A stretch of DNA of 64,000 nt, from positions 124,001-188,000 of the forward strand of contig CAJXUA010000005.1 in NCBI GenBank assembly GCA_913060695.1. The letters run 5' to 3'. Below, in pieces: positions 43,322 to 51,744 of this stretch; the first letter of the stretch is position 1, and each line of letters opens with the position of its first letter. Position numbers and translations under genes: made by a program. Under the pieces are notes generated by a model. It was given only the letters and a program-made list of their open reading frames with translations. It made no database searches and was not told the DNA's origin. This DNA is from an uncultured Gammaproteobacteria bacterium. GTDB taxonomy: Bacteria > Pseudomonadota > Gammaproteobacteria > Pseudomonadales > Pseudohongiellaceae.

Positions 43322-44079
43322 TGGAGACACTAAGCGAAGTGCTTCGCGCTAATGGACTCATCGTTGCCTTCACTGTTGTGGGCATCACAGTATGGCTGTC
43401 CTATGTAGTGTCTAATCGCTTTACCCGCGGGCGCATTCACGGCTCTGCGATTGCGATTCTGCTAGGTTTGGTTGCTGCTTATTTCGCGGGCCTGGAGACG
43501 GAGGGGCGACGGGGCGTAGCAGATATTGGCGTTCTAGCTGGAATCGGCATTATGGGTGGCGGCATGATGCGCGACTTTGGCATCGTCTCTACCGCATTCG
43601 GTGTTCATCTTGGCGAACTGCGTAAAGCCGGAGTAGTCGGCATGATCTCTATTTTCGCTGGGGTGATTGTCTCCTTCATTATAGGCGCAGTCGTCGCAGT
43701 TTTATTCGGTTACAGTGACGCCGAGAGCATCACTACGATCGGCGCAGGGGCGGTAACCTACATCGTCGGTCCCGTGACAGGCACGGCAATCGGGGCGAGC
43801 TCCGACGTAATAGCGCTTAGCGTTGCTGCAGGGGTAGTGAAGTCGATCCTCGTGATGATCGGAACCCCGATGGTGGCGCGCTATATCGGTCTTAATAATC
43901 CTCAGTCGGCCATGGTCTTCGGTGGGCTAATGGGCACGACCAGCGGTGTTGCCGGTGGTTTGGCCGCGACGGACCCTCGTCTTGTGCCCTATGGGGCCAT
44001 GACGGCTACTTTTTATACTGGTATTGGCTGCCTTCTTGGCCCGTCAATTCTCTATTTTATCGTGCGAGCACTTGTGTGA
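43321..44079 (+). CDS. madM: malonate transporter subunit MadM
   Basis: 252 residues with about eight hydrophobic segments. Size, pairing with MadL and motifs such as G-I-G-I-M-G-G-G-M-M-R-D-F and G-G-L-M-G-T-T-S-G-V-A-G-G identify MadM. It is the larger membrane subunit of the two-gene malonate transporter. It overlaps madL by one base and lies 26 bases before the malonyl-CoA synthetase gene. Confidence 0.93.
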   Translation: METLSEVLRANGLIVAFTVVGITVWLSYVVSNRFTRGRIHGSAIAILLGLVAAYFAGLETEGRRGVADIGVLAGIGIMGGGMMRDFGIVSTAFGVHLGELRKAGVVGMISIFAGVIVSFIIGAVVAVLFGYSDAESITTIGAGAVTYIVGPVTGTAIGASSDVIALSVAAGVVKSILVMIGTPMVARYIGLNNPQSAMVFGGLMGTTSGVAGGLAATDPRLVPYGAMTATFYTGIGCLLGPSILYFIVRALV

Positions 44080-44105
44080 CGCTTAATGTTTGATGGATTG
44101 ACTCT

Positions 44106-45611
44106 ATGAATACAACAACGAATATGCGGCCATTTCCCGCAATCAACTATAGCAACAATGCCGTTGCGCTCAACGAAGACGCGGCGCAGTGGACTTACAC
44201 TGAGTTGCGACAACATATTGACCGCTTGGCTAGCGGTCTGTTGGGAAAAGCCCGCGACCTTAAAGAGGAGCGGATTGCTTTTTTTATGCCTGCGAGCGTA
44301 AATTATGTTGCTACGTTACTGGGTATATGGCGTGCGGGTGGTATTGCAGTGCCCTTGAATATAGCCGCCGCAATGCCAGAGATTGAACATGCCTTAAGCT
44401 GCGCAAAAGTCACACGGCTCGTCGTCGGGATTAGTTCTCCAGCGGAATCTCTAACCCCTTTGTTTAGCTTGTGTAGAGGTCTAAACATTGAGGTTCTTAA
44501 TTTCTCTGATGTCTTGAGCGATAAGATAATGGTGATGCCCGAGCTCGATATCGAACGGCGTGCAATGATGCTTTTCACTAGTGGCACAACCAATAAACCG
44601 AAAGGAGTAGTGAGTACCCATAAGAACATACGGGCGCAGATTACGACTCTATTAGAGGCTTGGAACTGGCAGGTTGAGGATTCCATTCCATTGTTCCTTC
44701 CGTTGCACCATATTCACGGCATTATCAACGTGCTTTGTTGTGCTCTCTGGATCGGGGCGCGAGTAACTCTATTTGCGCGTTTTGATATGGGGACAATACT
44801 CGCGCGCGTTGAGGATCGAGATTACAGTGTCTTTATGGCGGTCCCCACAATTTATGTGAAAATTATCGGCGAGTTGGAAAAGCTCCCAGAGCCTAGGCGC
44901 AAGCGAATCTGCACGGGATTCAAAGATATGCGCTTGAACATCAGCGGTTCCGCAGCCTGTCCAGTAAAGCTTTACAATCAATGGAAAGAGCTTACCGGGC
45001 AGACTCTGTTAGAACGCTACGGGATGACCGAAATCGGCATGGGTATTTCGAACCCTTATTTCGGTGAGCGCCGTGCGGGTGCTGTTGGAGTGCCACTACC
45101 CGGCGTCGAAGCCGAGCTGTTCGATGAGGCAGGAAACATTATCGAAGGTGACGATACACCCGGCGAGATTCGCATACGTGGCGACAACGTATTTCTCGAA
45201 TATTGGGACAACCCAAAGGCTACCGAGGATAGTTTTATCGATGGCTGGTTCTGCACAGGCGATGTAGCGGTACGAGAGACCGGTTACTACCGCATAATGG
45301 GTCGCTCGTCGGTCGATATTATAAAGTCGGGTGGCTATAAATTATCTGCCCTCGAGATCGAAGGCACGCTGTTAACTCACGAGAGTGTTGCAGAATGCGC
45401 GGTGATAGGAGTCGAGGACGAGACTTGGGGCGAGGCGGTCACGGCGTTTGTCGTTCTTAAGCCTGAGCAAGTTTTAGAGTATGCAGCACTGAAGAGGTGG
45501 TGTGAGACTCGCATGTCTCCCTATAAAATACCTAAACATCTGCGTGTGGTGGAATCGCTGCCGCGCAATGCCATGGGCAAAGTCATGAAACCGGAGTTGA
45601 AGAAACTGTAA
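44106..45611 (+). CDS. matB: malonyl-CoA synthetase
   Basis: 501 residues, an ANL-family ligase close to MatB/ACSF3. The phosphate-binding motif F-T-S-G-T-T-N-K-P-K-G is near residue 160. L-P-L-H-H-I-H-G-I-I-N-V-L and M-A-V-P-T-I-Y are ACSF3/MatB hallmarks, and L-L-E-R-Y-G-M-T-E-I-G-M follows. The catalytic lysine is near the C terminus in A-M-G-K-V-M-K. It converts malonate, CoA and ATP to malonyl-CoA. It is downstream of madL-madM. No malonyl-CoA decarboxylase is present in the window. Confidence 0.9.
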   Translation: MNTTTNMRPFPAINYSNNAVALNEDAAQWTYTELRQHIDRLASGLLGKARDLKEERIAFFMPASVNYVATLLGIWRAGGIAVPLNIAAAMPEIEHALSCAKVTRLVVGISSPAESLTPLFSLCRGLNIEVLNFSDVLSDKIMVMPELDIERRAMMLFTSGTTNKPKGVVSTHKNIRAQITTLLEAWNWQVEDSIPLFLPLHHIHGIINVLCCALWIGARVTLFARFDMGTILARVEDRDYSVFMAVPTIYVKIIGELEKLPEPRRKRICTGFKDMRLNISGSAACPVKLYNQWKELTGQTLLERYGMTEIGMGISNPYFGERRAGAVGVPLPGVEAELFDEAGNIIEGDDTPGEIRIRGDNVFLEYWDNPKATEDSFIDGWFCTGDVAVRETGYYRIMGRSSVDIIKSGGYKLSALEIEGTLLTHESVAECAVIGVEDETWGEAVTAFVVLKPEQVLEYAALKRWCETRMSPYKIPKHLRVVESLPRNAMGKVMKPELKKL

Positions 45612-45633
45612 GTGGGAATGAGGAGGAATAAAA

Positions 45634-46281
45634 TTGAAAAGTTTCATTAATATTCTGAAGGATAATCGTGGCTTTTTCGTATTTCTATTGTTGATGTCCG
45701 TGTTCAGGAGCGGCATCGCCGATTGGAATGTGGTACCCAGTGGCTCGATGAAACCGACCATAGTGGAAGGCGATCGCATACTCGTGAATAAGCTCGCCTA
45801 CGATGTGCAAGTGCCTTTTCTGTACCACTCCCTCAAAAAATTGAACGACCCACAACGTGGCGACATCATCGTTTTTGATTCGGAAGTAGCGCAGCTACGC
45901 CTTGTGAAGCGTGTTATAGGGCTGCCTGGTGACGTTGTTGAGATGGTCGATAACCAGCTTTATATCAACGGGCAAGCGTTGCAGTACGACGTGCTTGAGT
46001 CGCACCAGAATCAAATAGATGAAAGAGAAGACTTGCTCGGTATTGTGCACACAGTGCGGCTTAATCGAGAAGGCTCTCGCCTTTCTTCATTCGAACCAAC
46101 GAAAGTGCCAGAGAACTTCTACCTGGCATTGGGGGACAATCGTGACAATAGTTCCGATTCTCGCGTGATTGGTTTCGTTCCCCGGTCCGAGATTATCGGT
46201 CGAGCAAAGAAGGTAGTAATGTCGGTGGACTATGACCGCTATTACATGCCGCGCGGTGACCGTTTTTGGAAAACGCTTTAG
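45634..46281 (+). CDS. lepB: signal peptidase I
   Basis: 215 residues, a short type I leader peptidase. Catalytic Ser38 lies in P-S-G-S-M-K-P-T and the general-base Lys92 in L-V-K-R-V-I-G-L-P-G-D. Box E reads G-D-N-R-D-N-S-S-D-S-R. It has a single N-terminal membrane helix. The start is a TTG at 45634, chosen because AGGAGG at 45621-45626 is seven bases upstream. It cleaves secretory signal peptides at the periplasmic face. It is not beside rnc/lepA as in many relatives, so it may be a second copy. Confidence 0.93.
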   Translation: MKSFINILKDNRGFFVFLLLMSVFRSGIADWNVVPSGSMKPTIVEGDRILVNKLAYDVQVPFLYHSLKKLNDPQRGDIIVFDSEVAQLRLVKRVIGLPGDVVEMVDNQLYINGQALQYDVLESHQNQIDEREDLLGIVHTVRLNREGSRLSSFEPTKVPENFYLALGDNRDNSSDSRVIGFVPRSEIIGRAKKVVMSVDYDRYYMPRGDRFWKTL

Positions 46282-46293
46282 TTATCTAAGCTC

Positions 46294-46340
46294 ATCGAGG
46301 ACGACCTCGGTGAATCTATTTCTAATGCGGGACGGCTCGC
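46294..46340 (+). promoter_or_regulatory. guanidine-II (mini-ykkC) riboswitch
   Basis: Two short hairpins, each with an ACGR tetraloop, fit the mini-ykkC class. The first is CGAGG-ACGA-CCTCG at 46296-46309, extended by two weak pairs to 46294-46311. The second is GCGGG-ACGG-CTCGC at 46327-46340, with one G-U pair. A 15-base linker separates them. The Shine-Dalgarno AAGG (46347-46350) follows 6 bases after the second hairpin, eight bases before the gdx ATG. In this class guanidinium binding to the two loops frees the ribosome-binding site. Confidence 0.9.
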
Positions 46341-46358
46341 GCTTGCAAGGTCTCGATT

Positions 46359-46673
46359 ATGGTTTGGCTTATTGTAATTTTCGCGGGTTTGTTGGAGATT
46401 GTCTGGGCCGTTGGCCTGCGTTATACCGATGGTTTTACACGCCTGTGGCCCAGCGTTGGAACCTTGTTAGCCATGGGCGTCAGCTTCTTCTTACTCAGTC
46501 TTGCCATGCGCACTCTCCCTACTGGCACAGTCTACGCTGTGTGGGTTGGTATCGGCGCTGTCGGCACGGTGGTGTTCGGTGTTCTCTTCCTCGGAGAACC
46601 TGCTAGTCTTCCGCGAATTATCAGTATCTTGTTGATTATATTCGGCATTATTGGTCTTAAGTTAAGTTCTTGA
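46359..46673 (+). CDS. gdx: guanidinium exporter Gdx (SugE), SMR family
   Basis: 104 residues with four transmembrane helices. Residues diagnostic of the guanidinium-exporting SMR subtype are all present: Glu13, Trp16, Ser42, Tyr59 and Trp62. It exchanges guanidinium for protons across the inner membrane. A guanidine-II riboswitch directly precedes it, confirming the physiological substrate class. The ATG at 46359 is eight bases after AAGG. It has no partner gene. Confidence 0.95.
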   Translation: MVWLIVIFAGLLEIVWAVGLRYTDGFTRLWPSVGTLLAMGVSFFLLSLAMRTLPTGTVYAVWVGIGAVGTVVFGVLFLGEPASLPRIISILLIIFGIIGLKLSS

Positions 46674-46731
46674 AACTCAATGTTTCTGCCTGCTTTTCCA
46701 TTTGACTAGGGAAGGTGGGCAATGAGACCAT

Positions 46732-46777
46732 CTGGCAACGTTCATCGAAACGGTGAGCGCCTTTACCGTAAAACTCC
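46732..46777. repeat. 46-bp intergenic element, copy A (upstream of rnk)
   Basis: This segment is 67% identical (31/46) without gaps to 47665-47710. The ends are the most conserved: CTGGCAA-Y-GTTCA at the left and CCGT-W-AAACTCC at the right. It ends 48 bases before the rnk ATG; copy B ends 46 bases before the ATG of another gene. Confidence 0.5.
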
Positions 46778-46825
46778 CCGCAAACGATGCATCCCATTCA
46801 AGCATTTAACAACACGAGAAGAGGA

Positions 46826-47239
46826 ATGAAGACAAAAGCTAAAGTAGTAATTTCGTCACTGGACGCAGAAAGACTGGAGCGCATCATCGATGCCTTGCCG
46901 ACGAGCGCCTATGCCGTAGGTGAGAAATTGGAGGAGGAGCTCGCCCGCGCAAAAATTGTCGAACCGAAGTTGATACCGCCGACAGTGGTGACTATGAACT
47001 CTACTGTTCGCTTTAAGGTGGACTCGTCCAACGAGGAATTTACAATGACTTTGGTTTATCCCAAGGATGTTGATGTTGCTCAGAATAAGATATCCATACT
47101 CGCCCCCGTGGGCAGCGCAATGCTCGGGCTCGAGCAAGGCGCAGAGCTCGAATGGCCGAAGCCTGGGTTTGGCATGTTGAAGGTCCAGATCGAAGAGATA
47201 ACCTACCAACCCGAGCGTGCGGGGGATTATCATCGCTAA
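46826..47239 (+). CDS. rnk: regulator of nucleoside diphosphate kinase (Rnk), GreA/GreB C-terminal-like
   Basis: 137 residues, matching Rnk length. The N-terminal helical part (V-V-I-S-S-L-D-A-E-R-L-E) precedes a GreA/GreB C-terminal FKBP-like domain with D-V-A-Q-N-K-I-S-I-L-A-P-V-G-S-A-M-L-G-L. Rnk binds RNA polymerase. An upstream in-frame extension to 46787 is not Rnk-like. A terminator follows at 47290. Confidence 0.88.
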   Translation: MKTKAKVVISSLDAERLERIIDALPTSAYAVGEKLEEELARAKIVEPKLIPPTVVTMNSTVRFKVDSSNEEFTMTLVYPKDVDVAQNKISILAPVGSAMLGLEQGAELEWPKPGFGMLKVQIEEITYQPERAGDYHR

Positions 47240-47289
47240 GGGATTGCGATTACTTCGTCATTCGAAATATGGAAGTTCGAGTAAAACTG

Positions 47290-47320
47290 ACGCAAGCCTC
47301 CAACACGGTGGCTTGCGTTT
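47290..47320 (+). terminator. Rho-independent terminator after rnk
   Basis: ACGCAAGCC (47290-47298) and GGCTTGCGT (47310-47318) form a 9-bp perfect stem followed by TTCT. It lies 51 bases past the rnk stop. Confidence 0.75.
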
Positions 47321-47396
47321 CTACATTGGCGCGCCTTTTGCCAAATGTATAAATGTTAAGTACAGACTCACATAAAGAAGCAAACAGAGGCACTAA

Positions 47397-47651
47397 GTGG
47401 CGGAGATTAAGTTCAGCGATGAAGAGAAGCTAGCGATTGGGCAGAGAGTGCAGCGCTATGTTGAAGAAGAGTTAGATCTAGAAATCGGCCAGTTTGATGC
47501 GGAGTTTCTGTTAGATTTTTTCGCGAAGGAGATTGGCGGCTATTTCTATAATCGCGGGCTCTACGATGCCCAAGCGGTGCTAGAGAAAAATATCGAAGAG
47601 ATTGGTGAATCTATCTTGCAGCTAGAGAAGGCGACGCAACTCAAGCGCTAA
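47397..47651 (+). CDS. DUF2164 family protein
   Basis: 84 residues. I-K-F-S-D-E-E-K and G-Y-F-Y-N-R-G-L-Y-D-A-Q-A-V are typical of DUF2164. The start is GTG at 47397, supported by AGAGG at 47387-47391. The role is unknown. Confidence 0.85.
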   Translation: MAEIKFSDEEKLAIGQRVQRYVEEELDLEIGQFDAEFLLDFFAKEIGGYFYNRGLYDAQAVLEKNIEEIGESILQLEKATQLKR

Positions 47652-47664
47652 GCTAAGAGATCAA

Positions 47665-47710
47665 CTGGCAATGTTCAATTGGATGAAGTGTCCTTTTCCC
47701 GTTAAACTCC
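47665..47710. repeat. 46-bp intergenic element, copy B
   Basis: Gapless partner of 46732-46777; see copy A. It lies 46 bases upstream of the ATG at 47757 and just after the DUF2164 stop. Confidence 0.5.
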
Positions 47711-47756
47711 TAGATTAGAGTCTGGATTCGTCCCCTAATAATTAGAAGAGATAAAG

Positions 47757-48554
47757 ATGAATAATCGACGCATATTATTGCTTTGTGCCTCTCTTGCCTT
47801 CGTGATTGCCATTTCCTCATGGTTGTATGTAAAGGCGCCTCCTGCCACATCGATGCAGATAGGAGAGGCGGGGAATACTGTGCTTACAGTCGAGGATGCT
47901 CAAGCTCTAGCAACTGCAGCCGAGCAAGGCGCTTCTAGTTCGCGGCTCCAAGCAACTGATTCGCTCGCCTCTACAGGCGACGATGAAGCTGAAGATGAGA
48001 CCCTTGCTACCTCAGGCAACAGTGCACAAGCTGCGCAGAATTCAGATGATTTCAATAAACCTAGTGCAGAGGAACCCGCCCAGAATGCCGATTCATCGGA
48101 AGAGGGGGGGGCGCTTGTATTGAGCGACTCGGTATTTGCCGCGATAGAGAATGTTCAGCAGTTACAGCTAGACGGGCAGTGGGAGGCATCATTAGATGTG
48201 TTAAACGCACTTTACGAAGATTTCGACGAACTCAATAGCTTCGAGCAGGTCACCTTGTTGAATTTTTATACCAATACACTGCTGCGATTTGAGATGTGGC
48301 CAGAATCCATCGGCGCATTTTCGCGGATGCTGACTATACCTGATTTGCGGCCCGATATTGGTGCTAGGGCGCTCATGGCGCTAGGTCAATTACACGCAGA
48401 AGTCGGTCAGTACGCCGCTTCAATCAGTTATCTTAGGAGTTGGCAAGACGTGACGGTGGGCATGGAGAATATGGAGCGCAGCAACGCAAGAGTGAACGAG
48501 CTACTCGCGCAATCCCGCCTTGGCTTGCAGCAAGCGAACAGCGAGGCGCAGTAA
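47757..48554 (+). CDS. membrane-anchored protein with acidic linker and TPR-like domain, unknown
   Basis: 265 residues. One hydrophobic anchor (about 5-24) is followed by an Asp/Glu/Ser/Ala-rich low-complexity stretch (about 40-120). The C-terminal ~130 residues (Q-L-D-G-Q-W-E-A-S-L-D-V-L-N) look like TPR helices. I recognise no named family. The stop is two bases before the ATG of the racemase gene. Copy B of the 46-bp element lies upstream. Confidence 0.78.
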   Translation: MNNRRILLLCASLAFVIAISSWLYVKAPPATSMQIGEAGNTVLTVEDAQALATAAEQGASSSRLQATDSLASTGDDEAEDETLATSGNSAQAAQNSDDFNKPSAEEPAQNADSSEEGGALVLSDSVFAAIENVQQLQLDGQWEASLDVLNALYEDFDELNSFEQVTLLNFYTNTLLRFEMWPESIGAFSRMLTIPDLRPDIGARALMALGQLHAEVGQYAASISYLRSWQDVTVGMENMERSNARVNELLAQSRLGLQQANSEAQ

Positions 48555-48556
48555 GA

Positions 48557-49246
48557 ATGAAGACGATCGGGATGTTGGGCGGCATGAGCTGGGAGTCTAC
48601 TCTGAGTTATTATCGTGCGCTAAATCTCGGCGTAAAGGGTGCCTTAGGTGGTCTGCACTCGGCGAAGATTCTTCTCAATAGTGTCGACTTTGCCGAGATC
48701 GAAGCGCTGCAACACGCAGGGCGCTGGGATGAGACTGCTTTGATCCTCGCCGATGCCGCTGTAGCTCTAGAGACAGCTGGCGCGGATTTTCTAATGATCT
48801 GTACCAACACCATGCACAAGGTTGCTCCGCAGATTCAAGCCCGCATAAAAATTCCCTTACTTCATATCGCCGATGCTACAGCGAGCGTGTTGCGCAAAGA
48901 CGGAGTGAAGAAAGTCGGCCTTCTAGGTACGCGATTTACGATGGAGCAGGATTTCTATCGGGAGCGAATTCAGGCGCAGGGAATTGATGTAATTGTACCG
49001 GACCCAAGTGCGCGTGATTTAGTACATGGGGTGATCTACGAAGAGCTTTGCCTAGGAAAAATTAATGCGGAGTCGAAAGTTCAGTTTCTGAAAATCGTGG
49101 ATGCGCTCGCAGGGGCAGGAGCCGAGGCCGTGATTCTTGGCTGCACCGAGATAGCTTTGCTCATTCAACAAGCAGATACACCTATCCCGCTTTACGATAC
49201 GACCGCAATACATGCGGAGCAGGCGGTACTATTCGCACTGGCTTAA
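48557..49246 (+). CDS. aspartate/glutamate racemase-family protein (YgeA-like)
   Basis: 229 residues. The two catalytic cysteines are Cys82 in I-C-T-N-T-M-H and Cys195 in L-G-C-T-E-I. The start G-M-L-G-G-M-S-W-E-S-T is typical of YgeA-type enzymes. It inverts amino acids without a cofactor; YgeA has broad substrate range, so a specific substrate is not claimed. ATG 48557 directly follows the preceding stop; an in-frame extension upstream overlaps that gene and is rejected. Confidence 0.9.
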   Translation: MKTIGMLGGMSWESTLSYYRALNLGVKGALGGLHSAKILLNSVDFAEIEALQHAGRWDETALILADAAVALETAGADFLMICTNTMHKVAPQIQARIKIPLLHIADATASVLRKDGVKKVGLLGTRFTMEQDFYRERIQAQGIDVIVPDPSARDLVHGVIYEELCLGKINAESKVQFLKIVDALAGAGAEAVILGCTEIALLIQQADTPIPLYDTTAIHAEQAVLFALA

Positions 49247-49320
49247 TGCTGTCGCAATGGTTTACTTTGTTTGCCATACTTCTTGCTGTCTTCAAATGCG
49301 ATTGGTAGAGGTAAAAGCTG

Positions 49321-49548
49321 GTGAATGAACAGCTCTTGTTAGAGGCGATTAATCAGACGATGCCCTTCGGTAAGTATCGTGGTCGTAAGTTGTTAGAGTT
49401 ACCTGAACCCTATCTAGTTTGGTTTCACAATCAAGGCTTCCCATCGGGCAAGCTTGGTGAGCAGCTGGCCTTGATGCACGAGGTCAAAGTCAATGGCTTA
49501 GAAACGCTGCTATACCCCTTATTGAAGAATGCCTCCCCGCGCAGATGA
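49321..49548 (+). CDS. DUF3820 family protein
   Basis: 75 residues beginning at GTG 49321. The core M-P-F-G-K-Y-R-G-R-K-L-L-E-L-P is characteristic of DUF3820, a small conserved family of unclear function. It converges on the large hydrolase gene, one base between stops. Confidence 0.85.
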   Translation: MNEQLLLEAINQTMPFGKYRGRKLLELPEPYLVWFHNQGFPSGKLGEQLALMHEVKVNGLETLLYPLLKNASPRR

Positions 49549-49549
49549 G

Positions 49550-51586
49550 CTAGGGTGTTGGCTCCTCAAAAACTTCCGCATTCTCATTCGCAATGTTCAT
49601 GAAGTTAGCCTTGAACTCTGGCAGCAGGTAACCCTGTTGGATAAGCGCATCAGTGGCTATTTCGTATTCTCTTAAATATTCTTGGGGGCTGGAATAACGC
49701 TTGCTCAATGCGGGGCGAGGATCCTCACTGGCTTGTGCCTGTGCAGGTGTTGTGGCGAAGGGAATATAGCCTCCGGATAGACGAGCCAATTCTGTCTCTG
49801 CTCCCGATACGGGGTTGCGTAAGTTCCAAGGTACGAAGGTGCCAAGTGGCACTGCTGTAAGTGGGGGCAGAATAGTGCTCTGCGGTAGGTCGTTGTTATC
49901 GCGATTTACCTTCGGCACTTTCGCACCATACCAGTCGTTGCTGAACATAGGATGCAAGTCGATAATGCCTTGTTCTAGAAAACGCTCGCCGAAATTTGCA
50001 GAGCCGATCTGATACATCGCTTTTGGGTGTTCGTAGCCGGGTAGGGGGCGCCAGGCATCTGGGTTGATAGTGCCATTGTCGAGATGAGATGCCACTAGAG
50101 TGCCATCGGCGATCTTAGGGTAACGGCTAGGCGGGGGAGTGCTGTCGTCACTAACCCAGTCAACCATCGCGACTAAGAGCGTATTGGCGATCGGGGTCCA
50201 GCGATTGTGATTGCTGGGCAATTGACCGAAGCCACGCCCGCTGCTGGGGATACCGCTCCCGGAGCCGTGTTGGGAGCCGCCAATAGTATAGAAGCGCACG
50301 TTGTCAGGTATCTGCGCGTCCTGAGTGCCTTGGGGATTGGTATGGGCCAGTGAACCTGCGCGTACCCAATACTCATTCGAGGTCTGGATATGCATGACTT
50401 TAGGCTCAGTATTGCTCAATCGGGATTGACTCAAGATACCATCGACCCGACCGGAAAAAGGGTCGGTGCTATCGCCATAGGTAAAGGGAAAATAGTCATT
50501 CGGATACAGCAGGTTCTCATGCTGGCCGTTAGTGCGCGTTGGCATAGCGAAGCGCGTGTTAAACATGCCGAAACCGGCGCCTGCGATGATGGGAACGATG
50601 CCGTCGAATACCTTGCGTCCGGCTAAGTCTTCATTGAAACCGTGGTGAACGAATTGGCGCAGCAGGCGACCGCTCTGGGAAATACCCCATGCAACGGTGT
50701 GTTCTATGTTGGGCACAGCAAGATTCGACAACTGGGTCTGTAGGGCTGGGTCGTCGGTGCCGTTGCGAAGCAAAGAGACTATGTCGCGAATACCCGCTAA
50801 TCCCGCGCCACTTAATACTGGGTCTTTCGCCTCGTAGATGAGCTCGTAAATAAGCCCTGGCTCTAGGCCGCCATCGAGAACGAGGCTGACCATCGGTTGA
50901 TTAGACTCGGGCGTAGGCACAATCGCAAAACTATATTGTTCACGCGGGATCGCGATGCGCGGATCCTGCTGATTGACTCGCTTAGTGAGAGTGGCCTCGT
51001 TCATGCCGCGGTCGCTAGGGGCATAGGCGAGATGATTATCTCCCGCGATATTGATGTTATTGCCTGGGCGATTACTAATGATTTCATAGCGAACCAAGCC
51101 TGTTACGGGCTCTGCACCATTGCTCACAATAGGGGCATGTAGTCGTAGTCGGTCGGCACCTGGGGTGAGCTCGTTAATCCATCCCGTGACTAAATAGGTA
51201 TAGCCCTTGCGGGTTAAGGGATAGTCGAGGCTGATCTCCGGGGGCAGTAGGCTGCTGCCGCGATTATTAACGCTATACAGAAGGGTATCGCTTACGGTGC
51301 CGCCTTTAGGTACATAGAGGTGGAAGTCCGTTGAGAACTCCACCAGTCCGGCGGCATTGCGAGGCGCTAAACCGATATCCACTATGCGCTGATTGCCCGC
51401 AGCTAATGGGTCTAAAGTATAGAAAATCTCTCCTCTGATTGCCTCGTACTGCATGGCTGCGCTCGAATCTCCAAGTGTCTCGCGACTCCGAATCTCTATG
51501 CGGGAGACCTCTGCCTGAGCGAATGCAGTGGAGGCGAGGCAAGCCAGAAAGGTGATGGCGCGAACAAGACGGCTGGTGACTATCAT
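49550..51586 (-). CDS. exported alpha/beta hydrolase domain protein (Abhydrolase_10-like)
   Basis: 678 residues from ATG 51586, which has GAGGAAATTG upstream. A signal peptide ends S-T-A-F-A-Q-A. The body resembles the large alpha/beta hydrolase family with the nucleophile motif G-I-S-Q-S-G-R-L near residue 325, and a late G-G-S-Q-H-G that may supply the His. It is probably periplasmic. A Fur-like box lies on the far side of its start in the divergent region, so iron may control it. The frame extends a further 41 codons upstream through the Fur-like box, which argues against the longer start. Confidence 0.85.
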   Translation of the reverse strand: MIVTSRLVRAITFLACLASTAFAQAEVSRIEIRSRETLGDSSAAMQYEAIRGEIFYTLDPLAAGNQRIVDIGLAPRNAAGLVEFSTDFHLYVPKGGTVSDTLLYSVNNRGSSLLPPEISLDYPLTRKGYTYLVTGWINELTPGADRLRLHAPIVSNGAEPVTGLVRYEIISNRPGNNINIAGDNHLAYAPSDRGMNEATLTKRVNQQDPRIAIPREQYSFAIVPTPESNQPMVSLVLDGGLEPGLIYELIYEAKDPVLSGAGLAGIRDIVSLLRNGTDDPALQTQLSNLAVPNIEHTVAWGISQSGRLLRQFVHHGFNEDLAGRKVFDGIVPIIAGAGFGMFNTRFAMPTRTNGQHENLLYPNDYFPFTYGDSTDPFSGRVDGILSQSRLSNTEPKVMHIQTSNEYWVRAGSLAHTNPQGTQDAQIPDNVRFYTIGGSQHGSGSGIPSSGRGFGQLPSNHNRWTPIANTLLVAMVDWVSDDSTPPPSRYPKIADGTLVASHLDNGTINPDAWRPLPGYEHPKAMYQIGSANFGERFLEQGIIDLHPMFSNDWYGAKVPKVNRDNNDLPQSTILPPLTAVPLGTFVPWNLRNPVSGAETELARLSGGYIPFATTPAQAQASEDPRPALSKRYSSPQEYLREYEIATDALIQQGYLLPEFKANFMNIANENAEVFEEPTP

Positions 51587-51693
51587 CAATTTCCTCGAGG
51601 AGTTGGCAGGCCCCGGAAACAGGGGCTGGTCACCCACTAGTACAACACGTATAGGCCTATGCTGAAAAGCTCCACTTTGCTTGCAAATGGTAA

Positions 51694-51708
51694 TAAGAAT
51701 AATTATCA
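51694..51708. promoter_or_regulatory. Fur-like box
   Basis: TAAGAATAATTATCA, read on the minus strand as TGATAAT-T-ATTCTTA, matches 12 of 14 arm bases of the 7-1-7 Fur consensus. It lies between the divergent hydrolase (start 51586) and PepSY (start 51745) genes. Confidence 0.65.
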
Positions 51709-51744
51709 TTAGTTTTCGTTCACTAAAGTAGAAGATATTTGGCG

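Noticed and set aside
46732-46750. Sigma54 promoter at TGGCA before rnk
   Set aside because: No TTGC follows at the required distance in either copy of the 46-bp element.
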